Below are positions 1-8,794 of a stretch of 64,000 bases of DNA, in pieces. Each line of letters begins with the position of its first letter. Position 1 is the stretch's first letter. The position numbers and the translations under genes are program-made. Location: the NCBI RefSeq assembly GCF_022227845.1, contig NZ_JAJNQN010000005.1, positions 62,001 to 126,000 on the forward strand, in the 5' to 3' direction. The DNA comes from Ectothiorhodospira lacustris. GTDB taxonomy: Bacteria > Pseudomonadota > Gammaproteobacteria > Ectothiorhodospirales > Ectothiorhodospiraceae. Below the pieces are notes generated by a model that was not told the origin of the DNA, ran no database searches, and saw only the letters and a list, made by a program, of their open reading frames with translations.

Positions 1-582
1 GGTGGTCAGGTTGTTGCGCGGATCGAACATGGTGCGCAGCAGACCGTGGATGTGCAACTCGTGATTGACCGACTCACGGATGCTGTCGACGGTCTGCACC
101 AGGGCCGACAGCCCCTCCAGGGCGTAGTACTCGCACTGCATGGGGATGATCACCCCATGGGCCGCCACCAGGGCGTTCACCGTGAGCATGTTCAGGGCGG
201 GAGGGCAGTCAATGAAGATGAAATCGTACTGATCCCGGATCGGCGCCAAGGCCTCCTGCAGCCGGTATTCCCGGCGCAGGGCCGTCATCAGGCTCACCTC
301 CGCCACTGTCAGATCCCCGTTGGCGGGCATCAGGCTGTAACCCACCGGGTCCAGCTTCAGAATGGCCTGTTCCGCGCTGACGCGTTTCATGAGCACATCG
401 CAGGCGCTGTGGGTGAGGTCGTACTTGTCGGCCCCGCTGCCCATGGTGGCATTGCCCTGGGGATCCAGATCGATCAGGAGAACGCGGCGTCGGGTAGCGG
501 CCAGGGAGGCGGCCAGATTGATGCTGGTGGTGGTCTTGCCCACCCCGCCTTTCTGGTTGGCCACGGCGATGATTCTGACCAT
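1..582 (-). CDS. parA: Chromosome partitioning ATPase ParA/Soj (partial, C-terminus beyond left edge)
   Basis: Walker-type ATPase that acts with ParB bound to parS sites to segregate the chromosome origin. The start reads MVRIIAVANQKGGVGKTTTS, with the deviant Walker A motif KGGVGKTT at residues 10-17. DLDPQGNA (Walker A' aspartate) and FIDCPPAL (Walker B) follow, as expected for ParA/MinD-family proteins. About 194 residues are visible and the reading frame is open to base 1, so the last quarter and any parB lie outside the window. The ATG at 582 is only 5 bases past the rsmG stop, so the three genes mnmG-rsmG-parA read as one operon. This order is typical of gammaproteobacterial origin regions. 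Family and role are secure. Confidence 0.95.
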   Translation of the reverse strand, partial: MVRIIAVANQKGGVGKTTTSINLAASLAATRRRVLLIDLDPQGNATMGSGADKYDLTHSACDVLMKRVSAEQAILKLDPVGYSLMPANGDLTVAEVSLMTALRREYRLQEALAPIRDQYDFIFIDCPPALNMLTVNALVAAHGVIIPMQCEYYALEGLSALVQTVDSIRESVNHELHIHGLLRTMFDPRNNLTT

Positions 583-587
583 GTGTG

Positions 588-1235
588 CTAGTCCTTGGTG
601 ATCTCGACGAGATGCCGCACGGCCTCAAGGCCCGGCACCCGGAGCGAATGGGTGGCCACCACGCGCCAGCCGGCAGGCAGCGCCTCGGGATCGTCGTCCG
701 CATCCCGCCCCTTCATGGCCAGCAGCTGGCCCCCGGGGGCGCACAGGTGCCCGGCCAGACGGGTAAAGGTGGTGGTAGCGGCGAACGCACGGCTGACGAC
801 TGTATCAAAGCCCCCGTCGGGGCGATAGCTTTCCACCCGCGCCTGGACCACGACGGCGTTGGACAGCCCCAGTTCCATCACCGCCTGGCGCAGGAAGCGG
901 GTCTTCTTGCCGCCGGAGTCCAGCAACACCACCTGCCAGTCGGGACGCGCCAGGGCCAGGGGAATCCCGGGCAGACCGGGGCCGGTCCCGATATCGGCGA
1001 TGCGCGGCCCCTTCACCCGGGGCAGGGCCGCCAGACTGTCCAGCAGATGCAGCCGGACCATGTCCTCGAAATCCCGGACCGCCGTGAGATTGTAGGCCCG
1101 GTTCCAGCGCTCCATCAGGCGCAGGTAGCGGCTCAAAGGCCCGGCCAGGGTCAGATCCAGGGACAGTTCGTTCAGGCCACGGTGAAGCAGATCGGCCGCG
1201 CCGAACGGCAGGGTATGGGACATGGTGTCGGACAT
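588..1235 (-). CDS. rsmG: 16S rRNA (guanine527-N7)-methyltransferase RsmG
   Basis: SAM-dependent methyltransferase that modifies G527 of 16S rRNA in the 30S decoding region. The SAM-binding loop IADIGTGPGLPGIPLA lies near residue 70, followed by VVSRAFA and the LAMKG segment typical of GidB proteins. The length (215 residues from this start) is normal for the family. Start choice is uncertain: the ATG at 1235 is used here, an ATG at 1223 (MSHTLPF) is also possible, and a GTG at 1250 would overlap the mnmG stop by 8 bases. None has a clear ribosome binding site, which suggests translational coupling to mnmG. It lies between mnmG and parA in one operon. Confidence 0.93.
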   Translation of the reverse strand: MSDTMSHTLPFGAADLLHRGLNELSLDLTLAGPLSRYLRLMERWNRAYNLTAVRDFEDMVRLHLLDSLAALPRVKGPRIADIGTGPGLPGIPLALARPDWQVVLLDSGGKKTRFLRQAVMELGLSNAVVVQARVESYRPDGGFDTVVSRAFAATTTFTRLAGHLCAPGGQLLAMKGRDADDDPEALPAGWRVVATHSLRVPGLEAVRHLVEITKD

Positions 1236-1242
1236 CCGGGGA

Positions 1243-3135
1243 TCAAGCACTGCGCTTCAGGCTCAGGGCCTGCTTCTTCAGGTGCACCAGCAACAGGGAA
1301 ACGGCGGCGGGGGTCACACCGGGGATGCGGAAAGCCTGCCCCACGGTATGGGGGCGATGGTCCGCCAGCTTCTGACGGACCTCGTGGGACAGGCCACTGA
1401 CGGCACCGTAGTCCAGATCATCGGGCAGCACTGTGTCTTCCAGGCGCCGGGTCCGGTCCACCTCGTCCTGCTGGCGTTGGATATAGCCGGCATACTTGGC
1501 CTGGATCTCCACCTGCTCCGCCACCCGGCCATCCGCCACGGCCGGCCCCGCACCGGGCAGGGACATGAGGTCTTCGTAGCCCACCCCGGGGCGCCGCAGC
1601 AGATCCATCAGGGCATAATCCCGACTCAGGGGACCGCCGAACAGGCGCTCGCCATCCTCCGGCGCCAGATCACCGGGGCGCATCGTCACGGTCTCAAGAC
1701 GCAGGGTTTCCTGCTCGATCGCTTCCCGCTTACGTTCGAAGGCCGTCCAGCGTGCGTCATCCACCACACCCAGCTCCCGGCCCACGGGGGTCAGGCGCAG
1801 GTCGGCGTTATCTTCCCGCAAGGTGAGGCGATACTCGGCCCGGCTGGTGAACATGCGGTAGGGTTCCCGGGTGCCCTGGGTGATGAGATCGTCGATCATC
1901 ACGCCCAGGTAGGACGTCTCCCGACGCGGATGCCAGGGTTCGCGCCCCTGCACCCGCAGGGCGGCATTGATCCCGGCCACCAGGCCCTGGGCCGCGGCCT
2001 CTTCGTAGCCGGTGGTGCCGTTGATCTGGCCGGCGAAGAACAGGCCCTGCAGAGGACGGGTCTCCAGGCTGGGGCGCAGGTCCCGGGGGTCGAAGAAATC
2101 GTATTCGATGGCGTAGCCAGGCCGGGTGATATGGGCCTGCTCGAAGCCTTCGATGGAACGCACCACCGCCACCTGCACGTCAAAGGGCAGGCTGGTGGAG
2201 ATGCCGTTGGGGTAGACCTCGTGGGTGCTGAGCCCCTCCGGCTCGATGAAGATCTGGTGGCGTTCCTTGTCGGCAAAGCGCACCACCTTGTCCTCAATGG
2301 AGGGGCAGTAGCGCGGCCCCACCCCTTCGATCACGCCGCTGTACATGGGAGACCGGTGCAGGTTGGTGCGGATCACCTCCAGGGTACGGGGCGTGGTCCA
2401 GGTGATGTGACAGCTCACCTGGGACGGGTGATCGGAAGGCTTGCCCAGGAAAGAGAACACCGGCACGGGGGTATCCCCGGGCTGCTCGGTCAGGCGGGAA
2501 TAATCGATGCTGCGGGCATCGATGCGGGGCGGCGTGCCGGTCTTCAGACGCCCGACCCGCAAGGGCAGCTCCCGCAGCCGCTGGGCCAGACGGATGGCCG
2601 GTGGGTCACCGGCGCGACCACCGGCGTAGTTGGCCTCGCCCACATGGATGAGCCCGCCCAGGAAGGTGCCCACGGTGAGCACCACACAGGGGGCATCAAA
2701 GCGCAGGCCGGCCTGGGTGACGACGCCGGTAACCCGGTCCCCGTCCACGATCAGATCGTCCACCGCCTGCTGGAACAGCTCAAGGCCCGGCTGGTTTTCC
2801 ACCGCGTGGCGCACGGCGGCCTTGTAGAGGGCGCGGTCGGCCTGGGCGCGGGTGGCGCGCACGGCGGGACCCTTGCGGCTGTTGAGGGTGCGAAACTGGA
2901 TGCCGCCCAGATCGGCGGCACGGGCCATGAGGCCGCCCAGGGCATCAATCTCCTTGACCAGATGGCCCTTGCCGATGCCGCCGATGGCGGGGTTGCAGCT
3001 CATCTGGCCGATGGTGTCGATGTTATGGGTCAGGAGCAGGATCCTGCAGCCCATGCGGGCCGCCGCCAGGGCGGCCTCGGTGCCGGCGTGGCCGCCGCCC
3101 ACGACGATGACGTCGTATTGTGCCTGGTATTGCAT
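1243..3135 (-). CDS. mnmG: tRNA uridine-34 5-carboxymethylaminomethyl synthesis enzyme MnmG (GidA)
   Basis: FAD protein that, with MnmE, installs the carboxymethylaminomethyl group on U34 of certain tRNAs. The N-terminus [18 protein letters not shown] carries the dinucleotide-binding GGGHAGTE motif. Family signatures [27 protein letters not shown] and [18 protein letters not shown] are all present, and the length of 630 residues matches the usual ~630. The ATG at 3135 is chosen because the next upstream in-frame start is a TTG at 3141 with no better binding site. It is first in the mnmG-rsmG-parA operon. Confidence 0.97.
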   Translation of the reverse strand: MQYQAQYDVIVVGGGHAGTEAALAAARMGCRILLLTHNIDTIGQMSCNPAIGGIGKGHLVKEIDALGGLMARAADLGGIQFRTLNSRKGPAVRATRAQADRALYKAAVRHAVENQPGLELFQQAVDDLIVDGDRVTGVVTQAGLRFDAPCVVLTVGTFLGGLIHVGEANYAGGRAGDPPAIRLAQRLRELPLRVGRLKTGTPPRIDARSIDYSRLTEQPGDTPVPVFSFLGKPSDHPSQVSCHITWTTPRTLEVIRTNLHRSPMYSGVIEGVGPRYCPSIEDKVVRFADKERHQIFIEPEGLSTHEVYPNGISTSLPFDVQVAVVRSIEGFEQAHITRPGYAIEYDFFDPRDLRPSLETRPLQGLFFAGQINGTTGYEEAAAQGLVAGINAALRVQGREPWHPRRETSYLGVMIDDLITQGTREPYRMFTSRAEYRLTLREDNADLRLTPVGRELGVVDDARWTAFERKREAIEQETLRLETVTMRPGDLAPEDGERLFGGPLSRDYALMDLLRRPGVGYEDLMSLPGAGPAVADGRVAEQVEIQAKYAGYIQRQQDEVDRTRRLEDTVLPDDLDYGAVSGLSHEVRQKLADHRPHTVGQAFRIPGVTPAAVSLLLVHLKKQALSLKRSA

Positions 3136-3185
3136 AGTCAAGAGCCGGGCCGGAAGTGAGGAAAACCCCGTTAGTGTAGCGCGGA

Positions 3186-4079
3186 TCAGTCCTCCTCGGG
3201 CACTATCAGCGCGGCATCCAGTCCGTCCAGCCCCTGCCGCCCCACCTTGTAACCCGCCAGGCGGGTGGCCGTGGCCAGGGCCTCCGGCACCGAACTGCCG
3301 GTGGCCAGGGCATGGATCAGGCCGGCATTGAACACGTCCCCGGCCCCCAGGGTGTCCACCACCCGGGGTGGGCGCCAGGCCGGGGCATGGAACAGACCGT
3401 CCCGACTGGCCCAGGCCCAGGAGCCCTCCTCCCCCCAGGTGCAGATCAGCACGGCGCCGGGCACGCGCTTATGCACGCTGCGCAGGAACGGCTCCGGCTC
3501 CTCGTAGCCCCGCCCGAGCACGAAGGGGCGGGAAAAGATGATCACATCGGGCTGTCCGAACAACATGTCCACCCCGTCCCGGTCCTTTTCCACCTCCAGG
3601 GAGATAGGCTGATGGGACTTCTGCTGGCTGCGCAGGGCCTGGAGCATGCGGCTGGTGGTGTGGGTATCCCGGGCCTGCACGTGCACCCATTGGTACTTGT
3701 CCAGGTTCAGCTTGGCCACATGAGGGGCGTCCAGTTCCGGCAGGTTGCGGTAGTGGACGATGGTGCGGGAACCGTTGGCGGCATTGAGGGTGATGTAGGA
3801 ACAGGGGGTGCGCCCGGTGCGACGGCGGCAGGTTTCCACGTTGATCCCCCGCTCCCCCAGCAAGGACAGGAGGTATTCGCCGTCCGGATCATCGGCCACC
3901 ACGGCGGCCAGGTCGCACTGGTGACCCAGTTGCTGCAATACATACAGGCTGTTGGCGGTATTGCCGCCGGGACAGGCGCGCTGTTCTCGGGCGCGGATCT
4001 CCTCATCCTCCACCGGATAGTGGTCAACGATGTTGATGATGTCCAGGGTGGCGACGCCGATGCCGAGAATATGGGCCAT
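3186..4079 (-). CDS. PfkB-family carbohydrate kinase (ketohexokinase-like)
   Basis: Ribokinase-fold kinase of about 297 residues. It has the N-terminal PfkB signature [15 protein letters not shown] (around residue 37) and the C-terminal signature [14 protein letters not shown] with the catalytic aspartate in GAGD (around residue 248). The start [22 protein letters not shown] at 4079 is the natural family start; the frame is open further upstream but that stretch is not protein-like. The substrate cannot be fixed from sequence; the overall look is of eukaryotic-type ketohexokinase relatives. It is the last gene before the porin on the same strand, separated by a perfect 12-bp-stem palindrome, so co-transcription is doubtful. 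A second, fructokinase-like PfkB gene lies at 46474. Confidence 0.8.
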   Translation of the reverse strand: MAHILGIGVATLDIINIVDHYPVEDEEIRAREQRACPGGNTANSLYVLQQLGHQCDLAAVVADDPDGEYLLSLLGERGINVETCRRRTGRTPCSYITLNAANGSRTIVHYRNLPELDAPHVAKLNLDKYQWVHVQARDTHTTSRMLQALRSQQKSHQPISLEVEKDRDGVDMLFGQPDVIIFSRPFVLGRGYEEPEPFLRSVHKRVPGAVLICTWGEEGSWAWASRDGLFHAPAWRPPRVVDTLGAGDVFNAGLIHALATGSSVPEALATATRLAGYKVGRQGLDGLDAALIVPEED

Positions 4080-4180
4080 GGTGGATGATGCCCTACGGGC
4101 CTGTGATGATGTTGCACACAGGATAGTGAAAGGGAGGCAGCGGGGTAAAGGTATTGCAGCGCAAAAACGTGGACGGGAAG

Positions 4181-4214
4181 CGGCAGGCCGGCACCCGTGG
4201 GAGCCGGCCTGCCG
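4181..4214. repeat. REP-like perfect palindrome (family 2)
   Basis: CGGCAGGCCGGC at 4181-4192 is perfectly complementary to GCCGGCCTGCCG at 4203-4214, with a 10-base loop ACCCGTGGGA. The core CGTGGGAGCCGGCCTGCCG recurs at 16388-16459 and resembles the GTGGGAGCGG-type REP sequences of pseudomonads. It lies in the 148-base gap between the porin stop (4228) and the PfkB start (4079). It could limit read-through or protect the porin mRNA 3' end, but it lacks the run of U residues of a classical terminator. Confidence 0.7.
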
Positions 4215-4227
4215 ACGAAAGGGTCCA

Positions 4228-5232
4228 TCAGAAGTCGAAACGCACGCCGGCGGCGAAGACCTGGCCGCCGCGAACATCGCCCAGGGTACCCTCGCTGCTG
4301 TCATAAGGCTGCTGCCGTCCACCCCGCTTCTCGGTAATCGCGGCGGTTTCCTGCTCGAAATAGTACTCGGCAAAGAACGTCAGGCTGGGATTGAACTGAT
4401 GATCCACGCCCACGTGGACGATGCTCTCACCGTAGTTTTCCACCTCGGCCACCATCAGCTTGAAGGTGTTCTTGCCCAGGGTGTAGCCGGCATAGACATT
4501 GACGGCATTGTTCCCGTCAGTCGCATCATCATCGCTGCTGATACGCTCGAACTTGCCTGCCAGATACAGATTACCGATGGCATGAGCGGCAGAAACACCC
4601 ACGATTCGAGTATTGTCATTTCCATTCAGCTCATCCATGCCGATGGCCAAGGTGGTATCACCGAAGTTGTAGCTGCCGGTCAGCTGAACGCGATTATCAT
4701 CATTGTCGCCGTTGTCCTCACTCCAGGCGAAGGCGAAGGACAGGCCGCTCATGTCCGGGCTGTAGTAACTGACAGTGTCACCCTGGCGAAAGGCCGTATA
4801 GGTGGCAAACCCGCTGTAGTAGGTGCTGAACATGTCCACCGGGGCGGCAATGGCATTGTAGTAGGGCAGCCACATCTGGCCATAGAGCAGGGTCCCCATC
4901 TCGCCCTGGACACCGATCTGGGCCACGCGCACATCCTGCTCCTGGTCCCACGGGTCCTGAACGGCCTTGTTGGCCAGATCCAGGGGCAGTTCCAGCTGAC
5001 CGATCAGGGTCAGGCCTTCCATCAGGGGATAGTCCGCATTGAAACCGATGTTGGAATAGGCATCCCGCACGCCGGTATAGGAGTCCAGATGCTCCCGGTT
5101 ATCGGGCCGCACGGACTCCACCTGCACCCGGGCGGAGCCGTAGAAATCAAAGTTGAGGTCACTCGCCTGTACGGCCGCCGGCACGGCCATGGCTGCGGCA
5201 ACGGATGAGGCGATCAGGGTCTTTCTGTTCAT
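4228..5232 (-). CDS. Gram-negative outer-membrane porin
   Basis: Protein of 334 residues with a clear signal peptide (MNRKTLIASSVAAAMAVPAAVQA, cleavage before SDLNFDFYGSARV). The mature part has alternating aromatic/glycine-rich strands and ends in AAGVRFDF, the terminal phenylalanine recognised by the outer-membrane assembly machinery. The start YGSARVQVES, the phrase GQLELPLD and GTLLYGQMWLPYY are typical of trimeric general diffusion porins of beta/gammaproteobacteria. It is rich in D and N, giving an acidic mature protein, in keeping with a salt-adapted organism. It is preceded on the same strand by the betaine-binding protein gene (84-base gap), so joint osmotic control is possible but not shown. 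Confidence 0.88.
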   Translation of the reverse strand: MNRKTLIASSVAAAMAVPAAVQASDLNFDFYGSARVQVESVRPDNREHLDSYTGVRDAYSNIGFNADYPLMEGLTLIGQLELPLDLANKAVQDPWDQEQDVRVAQIGVQGEMGTLLYGQMWLPYYNAIAAPVDMFSTYYSGFATYTAFRQGDTVSYYSPDMSGLSFAFAWSEDNGDNDDNRVQLTGSYNFGDTTLAIGMDELNGNDNTRIVGVSAAHAIGNLYLAGKFERISSDDDATDGNNAVNVYAGYTLGKNTFKLMVAEVENYGESIVHVGVDHQFNPSLTFFAEYYFEQETAAITEKRGGRQQPYDSSEGTLGDVRGGQVFAAGVRFDF

Positions 5233-5316
5233 GGGTCAATTTCCAGTCAAGTATATCGATGGTTACACGGGTAGCGAGCGGCCGGAAAAACAGGGGCCAC
5301 CCGCCACCAAAAACAA

Positions 5317-6183
5317 TCAGGGCAACCAGGTCTCCACCAGATCCCGGTTCTGTTCCACCCAGCGCTTCGCATTCTGGTAGGGATCACCACCCTCCTCATT
5401 CATGATCATCAGCGCCGCCATCTGGGCGGGGGTCCAGCTGAAGTTGTCGAGGATGGCGTAGGCCTCGGGCATCTCGTCTTTCAACCCGGCACGCACGATG
5501 GTGTGAATGGCTTCCTCGCCGCCATAGATACCCTTGGGATCATCCAGGTATTTCAGCTCCCAGCGGCCTTCCTTCCAGTGGGGGGTCCAGCCGGTGACCA
5601 CCACCCAGTCATTGTTGCGGACGGCATTGGCCAGCACGCCGGTCATGGTGGCATCGGAACCTTCGATCAGGCGCAGTCTCAGGCCGTATTCGTCGATCAC
5701 CCGCTCGGTGCTGCTCATCAGGCCCGCGCCGGGGTCGATGCCGATGATGCGACGGTCAAAACGGCGTGCGTGGTCGTTCAGCTCTTCGATGGAGTCAATT
5801 TCCACATAGGTCGGGACCATCAGACCGATACGGGTACCCACCAGGCTGGGACCCAGGTCTTCCACCCGATCCTTCACCCGCTCCAGGTAATGCTCATGGG
5901 TGGTAGGCAGCCAGGCAGCCACGAAGGCATCCTGGTCACCGGTGCCGACGGACTGCCACATGGCTGCGGCACTGACGGACGTCAGCCGCACGTCGTAACC
6001 GGCCTCTTCCAGTACCACCCGGATCACATTGGTACTGGCCACTTCACTGGCCCACTCCACATAGGGGATGTTGATCCGGCCCTTGTCGCCGGCCATGGCC
6101 GACAGGGGAGCGAATACCAGGGTTGCCACCAGGATCAGACTGGTGATCGCCGGGATTCCCGGCCTTGTTGTTGAAGTCATCAT
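5317..6183 (-). CDS. proX: Glycine betaine/proline ABC transporter substrate-binding protein (ProX/OpuAC type)
   Basis: Periplasmic binding protein (~288 residues) that delivers betaine-type solutes to the ProV-ProW importer. The start MMTSTTRPGIPAITSLILVATLVFAPLSAMAG is a signal peptide, and the mature protein begins DKGRINIPYVEWASEVAST. OpuAC-type features include the WTPHWKEGRWELKYLDDP segment, whose tryptophans usually build the aromatic box around the quaternary ammonium group, and GLMVPTYVEIDSIEEL. CCGGAGGAAG lies directly upstream of two adjacent ATGs (6183 and 6180); the second has the better spacing. It lies downstream of proW, but 390 bases carrying three or more palindromic repeats intervene, so its expression may be partly separate from proVW. 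Confidence 0.92.
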   Translation of the reverse strand: MMTSTTRPGIPAITSLILVATLVFAPLSAMAGDKGRINIPYVEWASEVASTNVIRVVLEEAGYDVRLTSVSAAAMWQSVGTGDQDAFVAAWLPTTHEHYLERVKDRVEDLGPSLVGTRIGLMVPTYVEIDSIEELNDHARRFDRRIIGIDPGAGLMSSTERVIDEYGLRLRLIEGSDATMTGVLANAVRNNDWVVVTGWTPHWKEGRWELKYLDDPKGIYGGEEAIHTIVRAGLKDEMPEAYAILDNFSWTPAQMAALMIMNEEGGDPYQNAKRWVEQNRDLVETWLP

Positions 6184-6288
6184 CTTCCTCCGGAAAATTG
6201 CATGGATACTCATAAAGTCCTGAAAAAGCCTCTTGCCGTCACTTCCGCGAAGGGTCCCTATCGCGACCCCCGATGAAGGCCCTCCCGC

Positions 6289-6470
6289 CGTCATTCCCGA
6301 TACTTCCAAGTCGTCATTCCCGCCCCAAGTCGTCACGCCCCCCCCAGGTCGTCACTCCCGCGAAAGCGGGAGCCCAGGGTTTTGAACCCGCGACTGGATT
6401 CCCGCCTTCGCGGGAATGACGGGCTCAACTGTCGGCCCATGACCGGATTCCCGCCTTCGCGGGAATGACT
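6289..6470. repeat. Array of dispersed palindromic repeats (family 1) in the 390-base proW-proX gap
   Basis: Within the otherwise gene-free stretch 6184-6573 are short left-arm copies (GTCATTCCCGA, GTCATTCCCG, GTCACGCCCC) followed by a full unit. The full unit has a left hairpin GTCACTCCCGCGAAAGCGGGAG, a ~25-base spacer, and a right hairpin GGATTCCCGCCTTCGCGGGAATGAC. A second right hairpin follows at about 6444-6469. Each hairpin is self-complementary. The same unit recurs in most gaps of this window. No promoter or gene could be recognised in the rest of the gap. Confidence 0.9.
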
Positions 6471-6573
6471 TATTCAGGACCTCCCTCAAGAACCGTTCCC
6501 TGGAAAGGACTGCTCTCTATGAATCCTGAAGAGAGCCCCCCCCGAACTCGAGCCGGGGGAAATATGGCGACGG

Positions 6574-7422
6574 CTATGCCCCGGGCTTCTGCCCGATGCG
6601 CTGGGTCACCCGGTCCAGGATCATCGCCAGGATGACGATGGCAATACCGGCCTCGAAGCCGTTGCCCGGCTGCAGCCGCTGGATTGCCCGCCACACTTCG
6701 CCACCCAGACCGCCGGCGCCGATCATGGCGGCAATCACCACCATGGACAGGGCGAGCATGATGGTTTGATTGATGCCCGCCATGATGGTGGGTACCGCCA
6801 GCGGCAGCTGGACCTTGAACAACTTCTGCTTCCAGCTGGCGCCGAAGGCATCCGCGGCTTCCACCAGCTCCCGAGGCACCTGACGGATACCCAGAATGGT
6901 GAGACGGATGGCCGGTGGCATGGAAAAGATCACGGTGGCGAACATGGCCGACACCTGCCCCAGACCGAAGAAGGGAATCGCCGGAATCAGATAGACGAAG
7001 GCGGGCATGGTCTGCATGAAGTCCAGTACCGGCATGGTGGCCCGATGGAAGCGCTCCGACAGACCGCCCAGAATGCCGATAGGCAACGCGATGGCCACCG
7101 CGACCGCAGTCGCAAACAGCACCAGGGTGAGGGTCTCGATGGTGGCCTGCCAGAGTTGCAGGTTCCACAGGAACAGCAGGCCGGCCACGGTCCCGATGGC
7201 CACCCGACGCCCCGCCGCCCACCAGGCAATGCCGGCAAAGGCCAGGATCACCACCCAGGGGGGCGGAAAACTCAGCAGCATCACCACGCCGTCCACTCCG
7301 TCACTCAGGACGGTGCTGATGGCCCGGGTCAGACCGGAGAAGGTATCGGTCAGCCAGTCCAGGCCATCGTCGATATAGTCCGACAGGGGAAACTTGCCAA
7401 AGAAAGGAAAATCATGATTCAT
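6574..7422 (-). CDS. proW: Glycine betaine/proline ABC transporter permease (ProW type)
   Basis: Inner-membrane permease of 282 residues with several hydrophobic segments. These include VVILAFAGIAWWAAG, TLTLVLFATAVAVAIALPIGILGG and FVYLIPAIPFFGLGQVSAM. The ABC-permease EAA loop ELVEAADAFGASWKQKLFKVQLPLA (around residues 190-215) is the contact site for ProV. Its start ATG overlaps the proV stop by 4 bases (ATGA), a sign of translational coupling. It pairs with ProV (7419-8663) and ProX (5317-6183) to form an osmolyte importer. Confidence 0.94.
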   Translation of the reverse strand: MNHDFPFFGKFPLSDYIDDGLDWLTDTFSGLTRAISTVLSDGVDGVVMLLSFPPPWVVILAFAGIAWWAAGRRVAIGTVAGLLFLWNLQLWQATIETLTLVLFATAVAVAIALPIGILGGLSERFHRATMPVLDFMQTMPAFVYLIPAIPFFGLGQVSAMFATVIFSMPPAIRLTILGIRQVPRELVEAADAFGASWKQKLFKVQLPLAVPTIMAGINQTIMLALSMVVIAAMIGAGGLGGEVWRAIQRLQPGNGFEAGIAIVILAMILDRVTQRIGQKPGA

Positions 7423-8663
7423 GACAGTGCTTCACTGGTTCGGTCCGCGGCGGTTTCCGGTGCCGTCGCTACATGATCCGACTGACCGGCCGACAGGGCC
7501 GCCAGCACGTTGCTCTTGACGATGGTGCCCAGCAGACGCCCACCGTCGTCCACCACCGCCGCTGGAATACGACTGTCCGCCAACAACCCGATCAGGGTGC
7601 TGACCGGCTCATCCGGCCCCACCGTCTGATGGTCCCGCTGGATGTGGGCCGCAATCTGCTTGTCTCCCTGCTCGATCGCCCGCCCCATGTCATCCGCCCA
7701 CACGTAGCCCTCCAGGGTGCCGTCCCGCTGCACCACGAAGAGGCTGTAGAAACTCTCCTTCTCCATCTTGTGCAGGGCCGTGCGGGGGCCGTCCGAGGGA
7801 AGGGCCAACACCCTTGCATCGCGCATGATCCCGCCGGCGGTGAGGATCTGGGTCTTGTCCACATCTTCCACAAAGCGCTCCACATAGCGGCTGGCCGGAG
7901 AACTCAGGATCTCTTCCGGGGTCCCGATCTGGACCACCCGCCCATCCTTCATCAGCACGATGCGATCACCAAGCCTGAGGGCCTCATCCAGATCGTGGGT
8001 AATGAACACGATGGTCTTCTTCACCCGCGCCTGGAGATTGATCAGCTCCTGCTGCATGTCCCGGCGTATCAGCGGGTCCAGCGCACTGAAGGCTTCGTCC
8101 ATGAGCAGGATGTCCGGGTCCACGGCCAGTGCCCGGGCCAGCCCCACCCGCTGCTGCATGCCCCCGGAGAGCTGCGCGGGCCAGGCCTGCTCCCAGCCGT
8201 CCAGACCCACCAGCTGCAGGGCCTGGTCTGCCCGCTCCTCACGCTCGGCCTGCTCCATGCCGCAGATCTCCAGTCCGAAGGCGGTGTTCTGCAGGATGTT
8301 CCGGTGGGGGAACAGGGCAAAGTTCTGGAACACCATGCCGAACTTGCTGCGCCGTAACGCCAGCAGATCCTTGTTGCTCAATACGGTGATGTCTTCCCCA
8401 TCGATGAGCACCTGGCCCGCCGTCGGCTCGATCAGGCGGTTGAGACAGCGGATCAGGGTGGATTTGCCACATCCGCTCAGGCCCATGACCACCAGGATCT
8501 CCCCTTGCGCCACATCAAAACCGACGTCGGCGACACCCAGGGTGAGCCCGGTACGTTGCTGGATCTCCTTACGGTCGTATCCCTCCTCCATGAGCTTCAA
8601 GGCCGGGGCCGGCGGGTCGCCGAAGACCTTGGTGAGGTTTTTGACTGCTATTTTGGGTTGCAA
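7419..8663 (-). CDS. proV: Glycine betaine/proline ABC transporter ATP-binding protein (ProV type, CBS-containing)
   Basis: ATPase of 414 residues energising betaine uptake. Walker A GLSGCGKST is near residue 60, the signature LSGGMQQRVGLARAL near 165-180, and Walker B ILLMDEAFSALDP follows. A C-terminal part from about residue 285 has two CBS-like segments, the region that senses ionic strength in OpuA-type systems. The start is a TTG (MQPKIAVKNLTKVFGD): there is no in-frame ATG nearby, and AGGA sits 8 bases upstream, so the unusual start codon seems real. First gene of the V-W-X order; betT lies upstream on the same strand, with an intrinsic terminator between. Confidence 0.94.
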   Translation of the reverse strand: MQPKIAVKNLTKVFGDPPAPALKLMEEGYDRKEIQQRTGLTLGVADVGFDVAQGEILVVMGLSGCGKSTLIRCLNRLIEPTAGQVLIDGEDITVLSNKDLLALRRSKFGMVFQNFALFPHRNILQNTAFGLEICGMEQAEREERADQALQLVGLDGWEQAWPAQLSGGMQQRVGLARALAVDPDILLMDEAFSALDPLIRRDMQQELINLQARVKKTIVFITHDLDEALRLGDRIVLMKDGRVVQIGTPEEILSSPASRYVERFVEDVDKTQILTAGGIMRDARVLALPSDGPRTALHKMEKESFYSLFVVQRDGTLEGYVWADDMGRAIEQGDKQIAAHIQRDHQTVGPDEPVSTLIGLLADSRIPAAVVDDGGRLLGTIVKSNVLAALSAGQSDHVATAPETAADRTSEALS

Positions 8664-8738
8664 GGCTACTGTCCTGTCTTCCCCCCGTAAGGGGTGGGTC
8701 GGTGTCAGTGTCTGACGACGGGCATCATCGGATGCCGG

Positions 8739-8775
8739 AAAAAGAAAAAGGCCGCGGATCAGACCGATCCACGGC
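8739..8775 (-). terminator. Intrinsic terminator downstream of the BCCT carrier gene
   Basis: Read on the minus strand: GCCGTGGATC, loop GGTCT, GATCCGCGGC (10-bp stem with one G-U pair), then CTTTTTCTTTTT. It lies about 20 bases past the betT stop codon (8795) and upstream of proV, so the carrier and the ABC importer are likely separate transcripts. Confidence 0.85.
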
Positions 8776-8794
8776 CCGCGATATCAAGCAAGGG

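Noticed and set aside
1222-3159. Long plus-strand open frame (645 codons) over mnmG
   Set aside because: It is the antisense shadow of mnmG: low-complexity G/H/Q-rich, no domain, and the opposite strand encodes a complete MnmG.
4181-4214. Perfect palindrome after the porin as an intrinsic terminator
   Set aside because: No U run follows on the minus strand and the core recurs elsewhere as a repeat, so it is listed as a REP-like element instead.
6184-6573. A possible extra small gene between proW and proX
   Set aside because: Open frames here run through the palindromic repeats and have no binding site or conserved pattern.
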